64,000 nt of DNA from Jiangella asiatica. GTDB lineage: Bacteria; Actinomycetota; Actinomycetes; Jiangellales; Jiangellaceae. Every line of letters starts with the position of its first letter. Position 1 is the first letter of the stretch. Shown one piece after another: positions 1 to 9,431 of the stretch. The notes beneath the pieces are model-generated. The model worked only from the letters and a program-made list of their open reading frames with translations. It had not been told where the DNA came from and searched no databases. The stretch spans positions 78,573-142,572 of the forward strand of contig NZ_SMKZ01000013.1 in assembly GCF_004349065.1 (NCBI RefSeq), given 5' to 3'. Both the position numbers and the translations under genes were made by a program.

Positions 1-849
1 GTCGAGCTGGCCAAGCGGATCGAGGCCGGCGTCTACGCCGAGCAACTCTTGGCCGGCGCCGTGCCCTCCAAGCGCAGGCTCACCGGTAAGCACCGCGCGG
101 AGCTGGAGACCCTGGTCCGCGACGGGGAGCGCGCCCGCGACCACATGATCCGTGCCAACCTGCGACTGGTCGTGTCGGTCGCGCGCAAGCTGTCCGGCCG
201 CGGCCTACCGTTCCTCGACGTCATCCAGGAGGGCAACCTGGGGCTCATCCGCGCGGTCGAGAAGTTCGACTACGCCAAGGGCTTCAAGTTCTCCACCTAC
301 GCCACCTGGTGGATCCGCCAGGCCATCCAGCGCGGACTGGCCGAGCAGACACGCACGGTGCGGCTCCCCGTCCACGTGTCCGAGACGGTCGCCAAGCTGC
401 ACCGCATCGACCGCGACCTGCAGCGCCTGCTGGGCCGCGACCCGACGGTCGAGGAGGTCGCCGAGGAGGCAGGGATTGCGGTCGAGAAGGTCGTCGAGCT
501 GCGCCGGGTCGCCCGCGACCCCCTCAGCCTCGACACCCCCATCGGCGACGACGGCGAGTCGAGCATCGGCGAGCTGATCGAGGACGACGACGCCGTCCAG
601 GCCAGCGACCTGGTCGAGCGCCGGGCGCTGAGCGAGCAGCTGCGCACCGTCCTCGACTCCCTGCCCACCCGCGAGGCGAAGATCATCGGGATGCGCTACG
701 GCCTGGTCGACGGGCACGAGCACACCCTGCAGGACGTCGCCGACGAGGTCGGCGTCTCCCGCGAGCGGGTGCGCCAGCTGGAGAAGCACGCGCTCATGCT
801 GCTGCGCGACCCGCGCCGCAACGAGTCCTTGATGGCCTGGGCCAGCTGA
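1..849 (+). CDS. Sigma-70 family RNA polymerase sigma factor, group 2 (5' end cut by window)
   Basis: The reading frame is open from base 1, so the true start lies outside the window; a TTG at 49 is inside the conserved region and is not the start. Visible are region 1.2 ([10 protein letters not shown]), regions 2.1-2.4 ([46 protein letters not shown]), region 3, and region 4.2 with its helix-turn-helix ([20 protein letters not shown]). It should direct core RNA polymerase to -10/-35 promoters. The relatively divergent C-terminus ([18 protein letters not shown]) suggests an alternative HrdA/HrdD/SigB-like factor and not the housekeeping one. It converges on the ABC transporter operon. Confidence 0.9.
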   Translation, partial: VELAKRIEAGVYAEQLLAGAVPSKRRLTGKHRAELETLVRDGERARDHMIRANLRLVVSVARKLSGRGLPFLDVIQEGNLGLIRAVEKFDYAKGFKFSTYATWWIRQAIQRGLAEQTRTVRLPVHVSETVAKLHRIDRDLQRLLGRDPTVEEVAEEAGIAVEKVVELRRVARDPLSLDTPIGDDGESSIGELIEDDDAVQASDLVERRALSEQLRTVLDSLPTREAKIIGMRYGLVDGHEHTLQDVADEVGVSRERVRQLEKHALMLLRDPRRNESLMAWAS

Positions 850-876
850 CCCGAGCCCTTCCGCCGCCCCTCGCAC

Positions 877-937
877 GTTGATCATGGAGCAGGTCAGCTC
901 CCCGAACGCCGGGATGCTGGCCGACTCCGTGATCAAC
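877..937. terminator. Imperfect 22-bp inverted repeat between convergent genes
   Basis: Arms at 877-898 and 916-937 pair at 18 of 22 positions around a 17-nt loop; both begin GTTGATCA in their own orientation. It fills the gap between the sigma factor stop and the ABC ATPase stop, so a bidirectional terminator is the likely role. There is no clear T-run. Hairpins with similar GTTGAT(G)ATCA ends occur at 7507-7558 and 8432-8483. Confidence 0.5.
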
Positions 938-962
938 CGGGGTTGTGCGAGGCGCCAAGGGG

Positions 963-1745
963 TCAACGGCGGAGCTCGTGGGCCAGGGTGTCCAGCTCGT
1001 CGCCGCCGGCCATCTCCTGGGTGAGCTGGTCCAGGTTGATCTCCGAGCGGCGGCAGTCGAGGTTCATCCGGCCCCGTTTGAGGACGATGAAGTGGTCGCC
1101 GACCAGGAACGCGTGGTGCGGGTTGTGGGTGATAAACACGACGCCCAGGCCGGCATCGCGAGCGCGGGCGGTGTACTTGAGCACCACGCCGGACTGCTTG
1201 ACGCCCAGCGCGGCGGTGGGCTCGTCGAGGATCAGCACCCGGGCACCGAAGTAGACCGCCCGGGCGATGGCGACGCATTGGCGCTGCCCGCCGGAGAGCT
1301 CGCCGATCGGCTGGTCGATGTCGGCGAGCTCGATGCCCATCTTGGCCAGCTCCTCGCGGGCGGTGCGCCGCATCCCGTCGGCGTCGAGCATCTTCACCGG
1401 CCCCATGCCGCGGCGAACCTCGGAGCCGAGGAAGAAGTTGCGCCACACCTCCATCAGCGACACGACCGCAAGGTCCTGGTACACCGTCGCGATCCCCCGG
1501 TCCAGCGCCTCACGGGGCGACCCGAACTCCGTCTCCTCCCCGTCGACGCGCATCACGCCGGACGTGTGTTGGTGCAACCCGGACATGATCTTGATCAGGG
1601 TCGACTTGCCGGCGCCGTTGTCGCCGAGGACGCAGGTGATCTCGCCCGCGCGCACCGTCAGCGACACGTCGGACAGGGCGCGGATGGCGCCGTAGTCCTT
1701 GCCGACGTTCTCCATCTCGATCAGCGTCGTACCTACGGACGTCAC
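963..1745 (-). CDS. Sugar ABC transporter ATP-binding protein (single-domain, FrcA-like)
   Basis: A 260-residue ATPase that energises the permease encoded just upstream. Walker A is GDNGAGKST at residues 41-49, followed by a Q-loop (VYQDLAVV), signature LSGGQRQ, Walker B ([10 protein letters not shown]) and an H-loop (FITHN). Unlike RbsA it has only one nucleotide-binding domain, so it probably acts as a homodimer. The GTG start at 1745 is chosen because AGGAGG lies 8 nt upstream; GTG 1748 is the alternative. It is the last gene of the inositol operon, which suggests that its substrate is inositol or a related cyclitol. Confidence 0.88.
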   Translation of the reverse strand: MTSVGTTLIEMENVGKDYGAIRALSDVSLTVRAGEITCVLGDNGAGKSTLIKIMSGLHQHTSGVMRVDGEETEFGSPREALDRGIATVYQDLAVVSLMEVWRNFFLGSEVRRGMGPVKMLDADGMRRTAREELAKMGIELADIDQPIGELSGGQRQCVAIARAVYFGARVLILDEPTAALGVKQSGVVLKYTARARDAGLGVVFITHNPHHAFLVGDHFIVLKRGRMNLDCRRSEINLDQLTQEMAGGDELDTLAHELRR

Positions 1746-1750
1746 CACCA

Positions 1751-2818
1751 CTACCTCCTGGCCGCCAGCTTCTTCACGTACAGGTTCGTCAGCGTCGCGA
1801 GGATCAGCATCGCGCCGAGGAACGTCATGTACCAGTCGGGGTTCCACCCGGCGTAGACGATGCCCTGCCGGGTCATGCCGAAGATGAACGCGCCGATGGC
1901 CGCGCCGATCGCCGAGCCGTAGCCGCCGGTCAGCAGGCAGCCGCCGATGACCGCGGCGATGATGTACTGGAACTCGTTGCCGACGCCCTCGCCGGCCTGC
2001 ACGGTCTGCAGCGAGAACAGCAGGTGCATGCCGACGAACCAGGCGGCGAACCCGACGGCCATGTACAGCCCGATCTTCACCTTCGCGACGGGTACGCCGA
2101 CGGCGCGGGCGCTGGCCTCGTTGCCGCCGACGGCGAAGATCCAGTTGCCGACACGGGTGCGCAGCAGCACCCAGGTGGCGACGGCGACGAACAGCAGCCA
2201 CCACAGGATCACGGTGCGGAACCGGACGCCGCCGATGTCCCACTCCGAGGCGAAGATCGCCTCCAGGGAGCCGAAACCGTCCATGTCGGAGATCCGCTGC
2301 GTCGACACGGTGCCGGTGATCTGTCTGGTCACCGCGAGGTTGACGCCCTGGAGCATGAGGAACGTGCCGAGGGTCACCAAGAAGCTGGGTAGGCCGGTGC
2401 GCACCACGAGGTACCCGTTGAACCACCCGATCGCCAGCGACACGGCCAGTGCGGCGATCACGCCGACCCAGACGTTCAGGGTGAGCTGGTAGCTCAGCTC
2501 CGCGGCGGTGATGGCCGACGTCGTCACGGCGACGCCCGCGGACAGGTCGAACTCGCCGCCGATCATGAGCAGCGCGACCGCGACCGCCATGATGCCCAGC
2601 ACGGACGCCTCGTAGGTGATGGTCGCGAACGACTCCACCCGGCGGAACGGACCGGCCACCACGAAGAAGAGCACGAAGATGACGACGGCGCCGACCAGCG
2701 AGCCGGTCTCGGGCCGCAGGAACAGCTGCCGCAGCATCGAGCGCCGCGGGCCGTCGTCGCCACCTGGTCCGGTGCCGGCCGGACCAGGGCCGGGCCGTGC
2801 CTCGACTACGTCGCTCAT
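1751..2818 (-). CDS. Sugar ABC transporter permease (RbsC/FrcC family)
   Basis: A 355-residue inner-membrane protein with a ~38-residue Pro/Gly-rich cytoplasmic N-terminus and then multiple hydrophobic segments. The family motif region is present ([46 protein letters not shown]). It forms the transmembrane channel for the neighbouring ATPase and binding protein. ATG 2818 lies 7 nt after the binding-protein stop, consistent with one transcript. The ligand is likely inositol from the operon context; ribose or xylose cannot be excluded from sequence alone. Confidence 0.88.
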   Translation of the reverse strand: MSDVVEARPGPGPAGTGPGGDDGPRRSMLRQLFLRPETGSLVGAVVIFVLFFVVAGPFRRVESFATITYEASVLGIMAVAVALLMIGGEFDLSAGVAVTTSAITAAELSYQLTLNVWVGVIAALAVSLAIGWFNGYLVVRTGLPSFLVTLGTFLMLQGVNLAVTRQITGTVSTQRISDMDGFGSLEAIFASEWDIGGVRFRTVILWWLLFVAVATWVLLRTRVGNWIFAVGGNEASARAVGVPVAKVKIGLYMAVGFAAWFVGMHLLFSLQTVQAGEGVGNEFQYIIAAVIGGCLLTGGYGSAIGAAIGAFIFGMTRQGIVYAGWNPDWYMTFLGAMLILATLTNLYVKKLAARR

Positions 2819-2825
2819 GAGCCGA

Positions 2826-3926
2826 TCACCTCGTCCCGCGCTGGGCGTACTCGGCGATCGCGTCGATGTTCTCGCTGGTGATGAACGACGGACCGGTGAG
2901 CACGGCCTCGCCGCCGCCGATGTCGTTGCCGTTGGTGATCTGCAGCCACAGTCCGCTCACGGCGAGGTATCCCTGCAGGTAGGGCTGCTGGTCGACAGCC
3001 CAGAGGACGTCGCCGGCCTCGATGGCGGCCACCAGCTCGGCGTTGGTGTCGAACGTGACCACCTGGGCCGCCGAGCCGGCGTCGGCGACGGACTGGACGG
3101 CGGTGACGGCGAACGGCGCGCCCAGCGTCAGCACTCGCTCGATGCCGGGGTCCTCGGCCAGTTTGGCCTGGATGGTGGAGCGGACCGACGGCATGTTGGT
3201 GCCGTCGACGTAGAGCTTCTCGATGGTGCCGGTGAAGGTGGAGGCGGCGCCGTCGCAGCGGGCCTCCAGCGAGACGCTGCCCTGCTCGTGCAGGACGCAC
3301 AGGACGCTGCTGACGCCCTCCTCGCTGAGCCGCTCCCCGGCGGCCTGGCCGGCGATCGTCTCGTCCTGGCCGAAGAACATGATGGCGCCTGCGTTCTGCC
3401 ACGCGTCCATGCCGGAGTTGACGCCGACGACGGGGATGCCGGCCTCGACCGCCTGCTGGACCGCGGGGGTCATCGCGTCCGGCTTGTTCATCGTCACCGC
3501 GATGCCGTCGACCTGGGAGTCGACGGCGTTCTGCACCAGGTTGGCTTGCCGCAGGCCCTCGGGGTCGTTGGAGTACACCAGCTCGATGTTGTGCCGGGCC
3601 GCGGCCTCCTCCGCACCGGCGCGGACGATCGTCCAGAAGGTGTCGCCGGGTGCCTCGTGGGTGACGAAGGCGACGGTGTACTGCGGCGGGCCGGCATTCC
3701 CGGCCTCAGCTGCCCGCTCGCGCTCCTCCTCGGCTTCACGGCCACCGGAGCTGCTGCAGGCCGCTGCCGTCACGGCGAGGACGACGGCCAGCGCGGCTCT
3801 CAGCCGAGGCGGCGAGGCATCCCGCCGAGGCACGCTTCTCAGCCGAGGCGGCGAGGCATCCCGCCGAGGCGAGCTTCTGAGCCGGGGCCGAGTGGTCGCC
3901 CGGTCGGGTCGGTGTCGTCGCGTCAT
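2826..3926 (-). CDS. Periplasmic-type sugar-binding lipoprotein of ABC importer
   Basis: A 366-residue substrate-binding protein of the RbsB-like family (VAFVTHEAPGDTFW, DGIAVTMNKPDAM, GIPVVGVNSG). The lipobox is AVTAAAC with Cys57 as the lipidated residue. The N-region ahead of the signal helix is unusually long (~44 residues), Arg/Pro-rich and built from two tandem 13-residue repeats encoded by a 39-bp DNA repeat. ATG 3926 is supported by GAGGAG 6 nt upstream, and no other ATG lies before the lipobox. It delivers the sugar to the permease encoded next. Confidence 0.87.
   Translation of the reverse strand: MTRRHRPDRATTRPRLRSSPRRDASPPRLRSVPRRDASPPRLRAALAVVLAVTAAACSSSGGREAEEERERAAEAGNAGPPQYTVAFVTHEAPGDTFWTIVRAGAEEAAARHNIELVYSNDPEGLRQANLVQNAVDSQVDGIAVTMNKPDAMTPAVQQAVEAGIPVVGVNSGMDAWQNAGAIMFFGQDETIAGQAAGERLSEEGVSSVLCVLHEQGSVSLEARCDGAASTFTGTIEKLYVDGTNMPSVRSTIQAKLAEDPGIERVLTLGAPFAVTAVQSVADAGSAAQVVTFDTNAELVAAIEAGDVLWAVDQQPYLQGYLAVSGLWLQITNGNDIGGGEAVLTGPSFITSENIDAIAEYAQRGTR
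3798..3875. repeat. Tandem 39-bp repeat inside the binding-protein signal sequence
   Basis: Copies at 3798-3836 and 3837-3875 are nearly identical, with a third partial unit starting at 3876. The unit length is 13 codons, so the frame is kept and each copy adds a PRRDASPPRLRS-type block to the cytoplasmic N-region of the signal peptide. Confidence 0.85.
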
Positions 3927-4069
3927 TGCGATCTCCTCACCTGGCGGTGCGGGGCCTCGCCACCGATGGGCGGCGGGGTCCCGCGCGGCGGGAATCGGGA
4001 AGCCCTCGAACGGCCCGGGCCCGCCCGCCGACGCGACCCCGGCCGATCACTCAGACGATCATCGGGCCA

Positions 4070-5566
4070 TCACGACGTTGTCGGGAAGTGGTAGCTGGCG
4101 CCGATGGGATGTTCGACCCGCGGCCAGCGTGACGTCACGACCTTGGCCCGGGTGTAGAACGCGACCCCTTCCGGGCCGTGGATGTGCGACTGGCCGAACA
4201 GCGAGTCCTTCCATCCGCCGAAGGAGTAGTAGGCCATCGGGACCGGGATCGGGACGTTGATGCCGATCATCCCGACCTTGACGCCGCGCTGGAACCGCCG
4301 GGCGGCCTCGCCACTGCTGGTGAAGATGGCGGTGCCGTTGCCGTACGGGTTGGCGTTGATCAGCGCGATCGCCTCGTCCACCTCGGTCGCGCGGACGACT
4401 GACAGCACCGGGCCGAAGATCTCGTCGCGGTAGACGTCCATCTGCGGCGTCACCCGGTCCAGCACCGTCGGGCCGACGAAGAACCCGTCCTCGTGCCCGG
4501 GCACGGTGAGGCCGCGGCCGTCGACAGCGAGCGTGGCGCCCTGCTTCTCGCCGGTGTCGATGTAGCCGAGGATGCGGTCACGGGCGGCGGCGGTGATGAC
4601 GGGGCCCATCTCGCTGGACTCGTCGCGGCCGGGGCCGACCCGGACCGCCGCGGCCTTGGCCGCCACCGCCTCGACCAGCTCGTCCGCGCCGGCGCCGACC
4701 GCGACCGCCGCCGAGACGGCCATGCACCGCTCCCCCGCCGAGCCCATCGCCGCGGCGACCAGGTGGTCGGAGGCGAAGTCGACGTCGGCGTCGGGCAGCA
4801 CGACGGCGTGGTTCTTGGCGCCGCCGAGTGCCTGCACGCGCTTGCCGTTGGCGCCGGCCCGGCCGTGGATGTACTTCGCGATCGGAGTCGAGCCGACGAA
4901 CGACACCGCCGCCACGTCGGGGTGGTCGAGCAGCGCGTCGACGGCGGCCTTGTCGCCGTGCACGACGTTGAAGACGCCGTCGGGCAGGCCGGCCTCGGCC
5001 CACAGCTTCGCCACCAGCATCGACGCCGACGGGTCCCGCTCGCTGGGCTTGAGCACGAACGCGTTGCCGCAGGCGATCGCGACCGGGTGCATCCACATCG
5101 GCACCATGACGGGGAAGTTGAACGGCGTGATGCCCGCGACCACGCCCAGCGGCTCACGGAAGCTGAACACGTCGACGCCGGTCGACACCTGGTCGGAGTA
5201 GTCGCCCTTGAGCAGATTGGGGATGCCGCAGGCGAACTCGACGACCTCCAGGCCGCGCTGGACCTCGCCGAGCGCGTCGGAGACCACCTTGCCGTGCTCG
5301 TCTGCGATGACCTCGGCAAGGTCTCGCGCGTGCCGGGCGATCAGCTCGCGGAAGGCGAACAGGACGTTGGTCCGCTTGGTCAGCGACGCCTGGGACCAGC
5401 TCTCGAAGGCCGCGGCGGCAGCGGTGACCGCGACGTCGACGTCGGCCGGCTCGGCCAGCAGGACCTCGGCCTGCCGCTCGCCGGTGGCCGGGTTCCACAC
5501 CGGCGAGGTCCGGGTCGAGCCGGCCCGGGTGGTGCCGCCGCCGATCCAGTGCTCGATGGTCGTCAT
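4070..5566 (-). CDS. iolA: CoA-acylating (methyl)malonate-semialdehyde dehydrogenase
   Basis: This 498-residue aldehyde dehydrogenase converts malonic semialdehyde to acetyl-CoA and CO2 with NAD+ and CoA, the last step of myo-inositol breakdown; it may also act in valine degradation (MmsA). Asn150 (TPFNF) and nucleophile Cys281 (GSAGERCMA) are present, as are the family motif GGAKNHAVVLPDADVD and the C-terminal FGGWKDSLFG. Length matches the family. ATG 5566 overlaps the iolD stop by 4 bp (ATGA), so translation is coupled. A 143-bp gap separates it from the binding-protein gene downstream. Confidence 0.92.
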   Translation of the reverse strand: MTTIEHWIGGGTTRAGSTRTSPVWNPATGERQAEVLLAEPADVDVAVTAAAAAFESWSQASLTKRTNVLFAFRELIARHARDLAEVIADEHGKVVSDALGEVQRGLEVVEFACGIPNLLKGDYSDQVSTGVDVFSFREPLGVVAGITPFNFPVMVPMWMHPVAIACGNAFVLKPSERDPSASMLVAKLWAEAGLPDGVFNVVHGDKAAVDALLDHPDVAAVSFVGSTPIAKYIHGRAGANGKRVQALGGAKNHAVVLPDADVDFASDHLVAAAMGSAGERCMAVSAAVAVGAGADELVEAVAAKAAAVRVGPGRDESSEMGPVITAAARDRILGYIDTGEKQGATLAVDGRGLTVPGHEDGFFVGPTVLDRVTPQMDVYRDEIFGPVLSVVRATEVDEAIALINANPYGNGTAIFTSSGEAARRFQRGVKVGMIGINVPIPVPMAYYSFGGWKDSLFGQSHIHGPEGVAFYTRAKVVTSRWPRVEHPIGASYHFPTTS

Positions 5567-7482
5567 GCGTCGTTCTCCTTCGTCCGCTCCGGGCCGATCA
5601 AGGGCCGTTGCGCCTTCTTGTGCCGCTCGTACTCCGCGCGCGCGGAGCGGGTGGTGTCCAGGGACGCCGTCTCGCTGACCGGGACGTCCCACCAGGCGTC
5701 GCTGTCCGGCGCACCGGCCAGCGGGTCGGTCTCGACGTGCACCAGTACCGGGCCGCCGTCGGCGGGGGCGGCCTTGGCGTCGCGCAGCGCGGCCTCGAGC
5801 TCGTCGACCGAGCCCGCCCGCACCACCCGCACGCCCAGGCTCACGGCGTTCGCGGCCAGGTCGACCGGGAGCACGTCGCCGTCCAGGCGGCCGGACGCGC
5901 CGGAGCGGTACCGGTACGACGTGCCGAACCGCTGCGAGCCGAGCGACTCCGACAGCGAGCCGATCGAGGCGAACCCGTGGTTCTGCACCAGCACGACGAT
6001 GATCTTGATGCCTTCCTGGACGGCGGTGACCAGCTCCTGCGCCATCATCAGGTAGGAACCGTCGCCGACCAGCACGAACACGTCCCGGTCGGGCTCGTGG
6101 TCCAGCACCGCCATACGCACGCCCACACCGGCGGCGATCTCGTAGCCCATGGTCGAGTAGCCGTACTCGACGTGGTAGCCCTTGGGGTCGCGGGTGCGCC
6201 AGAGCTTGTGCAGCTCGCCGGGCATGGAGCCGGCCGCGTTGATGACGACGTCGCGCGGCTCGCTGACCTCGTTCACCGTGCCGATGACCTCGGTCTGCGC
6301 CGGCAGCGGCGTGTGCCCGGCGGTATAGGCGGCCTCGACGACGGCGTCCCAGTCGGCGTTGAGGGTGGCGGCCAGCTCGCGGTAGCCGGCGCCGGTCTGC
6401 CAGCCGCGCAGCGCCTCGATCAGCGCCTCCAACGCGACGCGGGCGTCGGCGACCACCGGCAGCCCGGCATGCTTGGCGCCGTCGAACCCGGTGATGTTGA
6501 CGTTGACGAACCGCACGCCGGGTTCCTGGAACGCGGTCCTGGACGCCGTCGTGAAGTCGCTGTACCGGGTGCCGATGCCGATGACGACGTCGGCCTCGCG
6601 CGCGAACCGGTTGGCCGGAGTCGTCCCGGTGGCGCCGACCGCGCCGAGCGCCAGCGGGTGGTCGTACGGGAGGCTGCCCTTGCCGGCCTGGGTCTCGGCG
6701 ACCGGGATGCCGGTGGCCTCGGCGAAGGCCCGCAGCGCCTCGGTAGCCTCGCTGTAGATGACGCCGCCGCCGGCGACGACGAGCGGCCGCTCGGCACCGC
6801 GGATCACGTCGACCGCGCGAGCGAGGGAGGCCGGTTCCGGGACCGGCCGGGCGACGTGCCAGACGCGCCGGGCGAACAGCTCAGCCGGCCAGTCGAACGA
6901 CTCGGCCTGCACGTCCTGCGGCAGCGCGACCGTCACCGCTCCGGTCTCGGCCGGGTCGGTGAGCACCCGCATCGCGCCCAGCAGTGCCGCCGGCAGCTGC
7001 TCGGGCCGCCACACCCGGTCGAAGTACCGCGAGACCGGCCGGAACGCGTCGTTGACCGACACGTCCGGGCTGTGCGGCGCCTCCAGCTGCTGCAACACGG
7101 GGTCGGCGACGCGGGTGGCGAAGACGTCGCCGGGTAGCAGCAACACCGGCAGCCGGTTGATGGTGGCCAGCGCCGCGCCGGTCACCATGTTCGTCGCACC
7201 CGGGCCGATGGACGACGTGCAGGCCAGCGTGGAGAGCCGGTTGCGCATCCGCGCGAAGCCGACCGCGGCGTGCACCATGCCCTGCTCGTTGCGTGCCTGG
7301 TAGTACGGCAGCGCGCCGGGCGCGTCGAGCTCGGCCTCGAGCAGGCCCTGGCCGATCCCGGCGACGTTGCCGTGCCCGAAGATGCCGAAGCACCCCGCGA
7401 TCAGCCGGTGCTCGACGCCGTCGCGCTCGGTGTGCTGGGCGGCCAGGAACCGGACCGTGGCCTGCCCGACCGTCAGCCTCAT
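5563..7482 (-). CDS. iolD: 3D-(3,5/4)-trihydroxycyclohexane-1,2-dione hydrolase (ThDP-dependent)
   Basis: A 639-residue thiamine-diphosphate enzyme that opens the inositol ring after dehydration, giving 5-deoxy-glucuronate. It has the three-domain ThDP layout: N-terminal PYR domain (EARNEQGMVHAAVGF), a central domain, and a C-terminal PP domain with the cofactor motif GDGSYLMM through VVLVQNHGF. Length is typical of IolD. ATG 7482 is chosen because AGGAGA lies 8 nt upstream; the frame is open further to 7533, but that segment is part of a hairpin element. Its stop overlaps the iolA start. Confidence 0.92.
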   Translation of the reverse strand: MRLTVGQATVRFLAAQHTERDGVEHRLIAGCFGIFGHGNVAGIGQGLLEAELDAPGALPYYQARNEQGMVHAAVGFARMRNRLSTLACTSSIGPGATNMVTGAALATINRLPVLLLPGDVFATRVADPVLQQLEAPHSPDVSVNDAFRPVSRYFDRVWRPEQLPAALLGAMRVLTDPAETGAVTVALPQDVQAESFDWPAELFARRVWHVARPVPEPASLARAVDVIRGAERPLVVAGGGVIYSEATEALRAFAEATGIPVAETQAGKGSLPYDHPLALGAVGATGTTPANRFAREADVVIGIGTRYSDFTTASRTAFQEPGVRFVNVNITGFDGAKHAGLPVVADARVALEALIEALRGWQTGAGYRELAATLNADWDAVVEAAYTAGHTPLPAQTEVIGTVNEVSEPRDVVINAAGSMPGELHKLWRTRDPKGYHVEYGYSTMGYEIAAGVGVRMAVLDHEPDRDVFVLVGDGSYLMMAQELVTAVQEGIKIIVVLVQNHGFASIGSLSESLGSQRFGTSYRYRSGASGRLDGDVLPVDLAANAVSLGVRVVRAGSVDELEAALRDAKAAPADGGPVLVHVETDPLAGAPDSDAWWDVPVSETASLDTTRSARAEYERHKKAQRPLIGPERTKENDA

Positions 7483-7506
7483 GTCGTCTCTCTCCTTCCA
7501 GCTCCC

Positions 7507-7558
7507 ATGATCATCAACCGTTGGCGACGTCATGGCGTCGCTGATCGTTGATGATCAC
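7507..7558. repeat. Hairpin element copy A (22-bp arms, loop contains TCATGGC)
   Basis: Arms 7507-7528 and 7537-7558 are complementary except for a few positions, with an 8-nt loop. It overlaps the end of iolB, so the last ~15 residues of IolB are encoded by the element. A near-identical copy lies at 8432-8483. It may act as an attenuator or RNA-processing site that tunes expression between operon genes. Confidence 0.65.
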
Positions 7559-8413
7559 GGGGAGTCGGGGGTCGGGGGCCTGCGCGGCCCATTCGTCGCG
7601 GACCCAGGCGTGCGCCGGGTCGTCGCTGATCAGCCACTCCCGGGTGGCGCCCGGCCCGGCCATGACGTTCAGGTAGTACAGGTGGTAGCCCGGCGCCGCG
7701 ACCGACGGACCGTGCCAGCCGTGCGGCACCAGCACGACGTCGCCGGTGCGCACCTCCGCCAGCACGTCGATCGGCCGATCGACGGTGCCGTACACCCGGT
7801 GGTAGCCGAAACCGGGGCCGGCCGGGCCGTCGCTGACCTCGAAGTAGTAGATCTCCTCCAGCTCCGACTCCTCGCCGGGCCGGTCCTCGTCGTGCTTGTG
7901 CGGCGGGTACGACGACCAGTTGCCCGCCGGCGTGATCACCTCGACCGCGATCAGCCGGTCCGCCTCGAACGTGTCGGCCGAGCCGAAGTTGTGCACCTCG
8001 CGGGTGGAATTGCCCGCACCTCGGATCTCGACGGCGACGGCGTCGGCCGGCAGGTAGCGGGTGGCCAGCCGGTTCGTGCACGGCGCGCCCGGGAGCGCGA
8101 GCCGGACGCCGTCGCCGTCGCTGCCGATCACGACGGAGGATTCACGCGGCACGTACACGGTGTCGGTCGGGCCGCTGAACACGTCCGGGCGGCCGGTGAG
8201 CGAGAACCGCTCGCCGTCGACGGTGACCGTGCAGCCGCCGGACAGCGGCAGCACGAACAGCTCCTCCTCGCCGCTTCCGAACTCGTGCGTCTGCCCGGCG
8301 CCGAGCGACAGCACCCGCAGCGACGTCCAGCGCCATCCGTCGGCGATCTTCGGGGTCAGCTCGACGGCGTACGGGTCGCGCCCGCCGCTCCCGGCCGGCC
8401 AGTAGTGCCTCAT
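7514..8413 (-). CDS. iolB: 5-deoxy-glucuronate isomerase
   Basis: A 299-residue cupin-type enzyme that isomerises 5-deoxy-glucuronate to 2-deoxy-5-keto-gluconate. Recognisable family blocks include NWSSYPPHKHDED (metal-binding His cluster), EEIYYFE and HGWHGPSVAAPGYHLYYLNVMAG. ATG 8413 (MRHYWPAG) is chosen by similarity of the N-terminus to the family. The C-terminal residues after DPRLP lie inside a repeated hairpin element, so this tail is probably not functional sequence. Confidence 0.92.
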   Translation of the reverse strand: MRHYWPAGSGGRDPYAVELTPKIADGWRWTSLRVLSLGAGQTHEFGSGEEELFVLPLSGGCTVTVDGERFSLTGRPDVFSGPTDTVYVPRESSVVIGSDGDGVRLALPGAPCTNRLATRYLPADAVAVEIRGAGNSTREVHNFGSADTFEADRLIAVEVITPAGNWSSYPPHKHDEDRPGEESELEEIYYFEVSDGPAGPGFGYHRVYGTVDRPIDVLAEVRTGDVVLVPHGWHGPSVAAPGYHLYYLNVMAGPGATREWLISDDPAHAWVRDEWAAQAPDPRLPVIINDQRRHDVANG

Positions 8414-8431
8414 CCCATCTCCCTGTCCCCC

Positions 8432-8483
8432 ATGATCATCAACCGCTGGCGACCTCATGGCGTCGCCGACCGTTGATGATCAT
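8432..8483. repeat. Hairpin element copy B (22-bp arms, loop contains TCATGGC)
   Basis: Arms 8432-8453 and 8462-8483 flank an 8-nt loop. Both arms end in ATGATCATCAAC. It sits wholly between the iolB start and the stop of the aldolase-like gene and is nearly identical to the copy at 7507-7558, one gene away. Confidence 0.7.
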
Positions 8484-8489
8484 GGGACC

Positions 8490-9377
8490 TCACAGCAGGC
8501 TCACCGCGGTGTCCACCGCCGCGGCGACGTCGCCGTCCGGCGGGTACAGCAACGTTCTGCCGACCACCAGGCCCATCGCCGTCGGCAGCCGCAACACCTT
8601 CTCCCACTGGCGGAACGCCGCGTCCGGGTCGTCGGGCACCTCGCCGCCCAGCAGGACCGCAGGCAGCGTCGAGGCCGACAGCACGCGCTCCATGCCGGCG
8701 GGGTCGTCGTCGACCACGGGCAGCTTCAGCCAGGTGTAGGCCGACGTGGTGCCCAGGCCCGCGGCCACCGTCACCGACCGGACCACCGCCTCGGTGGACA
8801 GGTCGTTGCGCAGCCGGCCGTCGACCCGGTGCGAGATGAACGGCTCCACCAGCGCGATCCTGCCGCGGGCCGCGAGCGAGTCGACGGCCTGCGCGCAGGC
8901 GTGCATGGTGGGCGGGGTCGCCGGGTCCTCGGGGTCGATGCGCAGCAGCATCTTGCCCATCTCGAAGCCCATCGTGTCGATGGCCGCGGCGTCGTAACCG
9001 GTGAAGCGGTCGTCGATCTCGAACACGGTGCCGGCGAGCCCGGCCCGGTTCATCGAACCGACCACCACCTTGTCGTCGAGGGCGCCGAGCAGCAGCAGGT
9101 CCTCCAGCACGTCCGCGGTGCCGAGCACGCCGTTCACACCCGGCCGGCCCAGCGCCACGATGAGCCGGTCCAGCAGCTCCGCGCGGTCGGCCATGGCCAG
9201 CGGGTCGGGCCCGGCCCGCAGCGCCCCGCGTGCCGGATGGTCCGCGGCGATGACCATGAGCTTGCCGGTCGGCCCGAGCAGGCTGTCCGGACGCTTGCGG
9301 CGCGCGGCGGCCTCGGCGATGGCGTCCGGCCGGTGGACGCGCGTCTCCACGATGGTGCGCAGACGGTCAGCGGACAT
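8490..9377 (-). CDS. Aldolase-like (beta/alpha)8 protein of inositol clusters (Cgl0159/DeoC-LacD type)
   Basis: A 295-residue protein of the class found in actinobacterial iol clusters and often labelled deoxyribose-phosphate aldolase-like. Motifs include MVIAADHPARGAL near the N-terminus, VGSMNRAGLAG, IALVEPFISHR and a C-terminal GLVVGRTLLYPPDGD. By position it could cleave 2-deoxy-5-keto-gluconate-6-phosphate, the IolJ step; that assignment is inference. Two ATGs fit: 9377 has GAGG 6 nt upstream, while 9383 has AAGGG about 9 nt upstream. Confidence 0.75.
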   Translation of the reverse strand: MSADRLRTIVETRVHRPDAIAEAAARRKRPDSLLGPTGKLMVIAADHPARGALRAGPDPLAMADRAELLDRLIVALGRPGVNGVLGTADVLEDLLLLGALDDKVVVGSMNRAGLAGTVFEIDDRFTGYDAAAIDTMGFEMGKMLLRIDPEDPATPPTMHACAQAVDSLAARGRIALVEPFISHRVDGRLRNDLSTEAVVRSVTVAAGLGTTSAYTWLKLPVVDDDPAGMERVLSASTLPAVLLGGEVPDDPDAAFRQWEKVLRLPTAMGLVVGRTLLYPPDGDVAAAVDTAVSLL

Positions 9378-9431
9378 CGGCATCCTCAACCAACCCTTCC
9401 GATGTCGGGTGATGCGAAGAACGCGCGACCA

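Noticed and set aside
3798..3875. CRISPR array
   Set aside because: The repeats are contiguous with no spacers and keep the reading frame; no cas gene is present. No other regularly spaced array was seen in the window.
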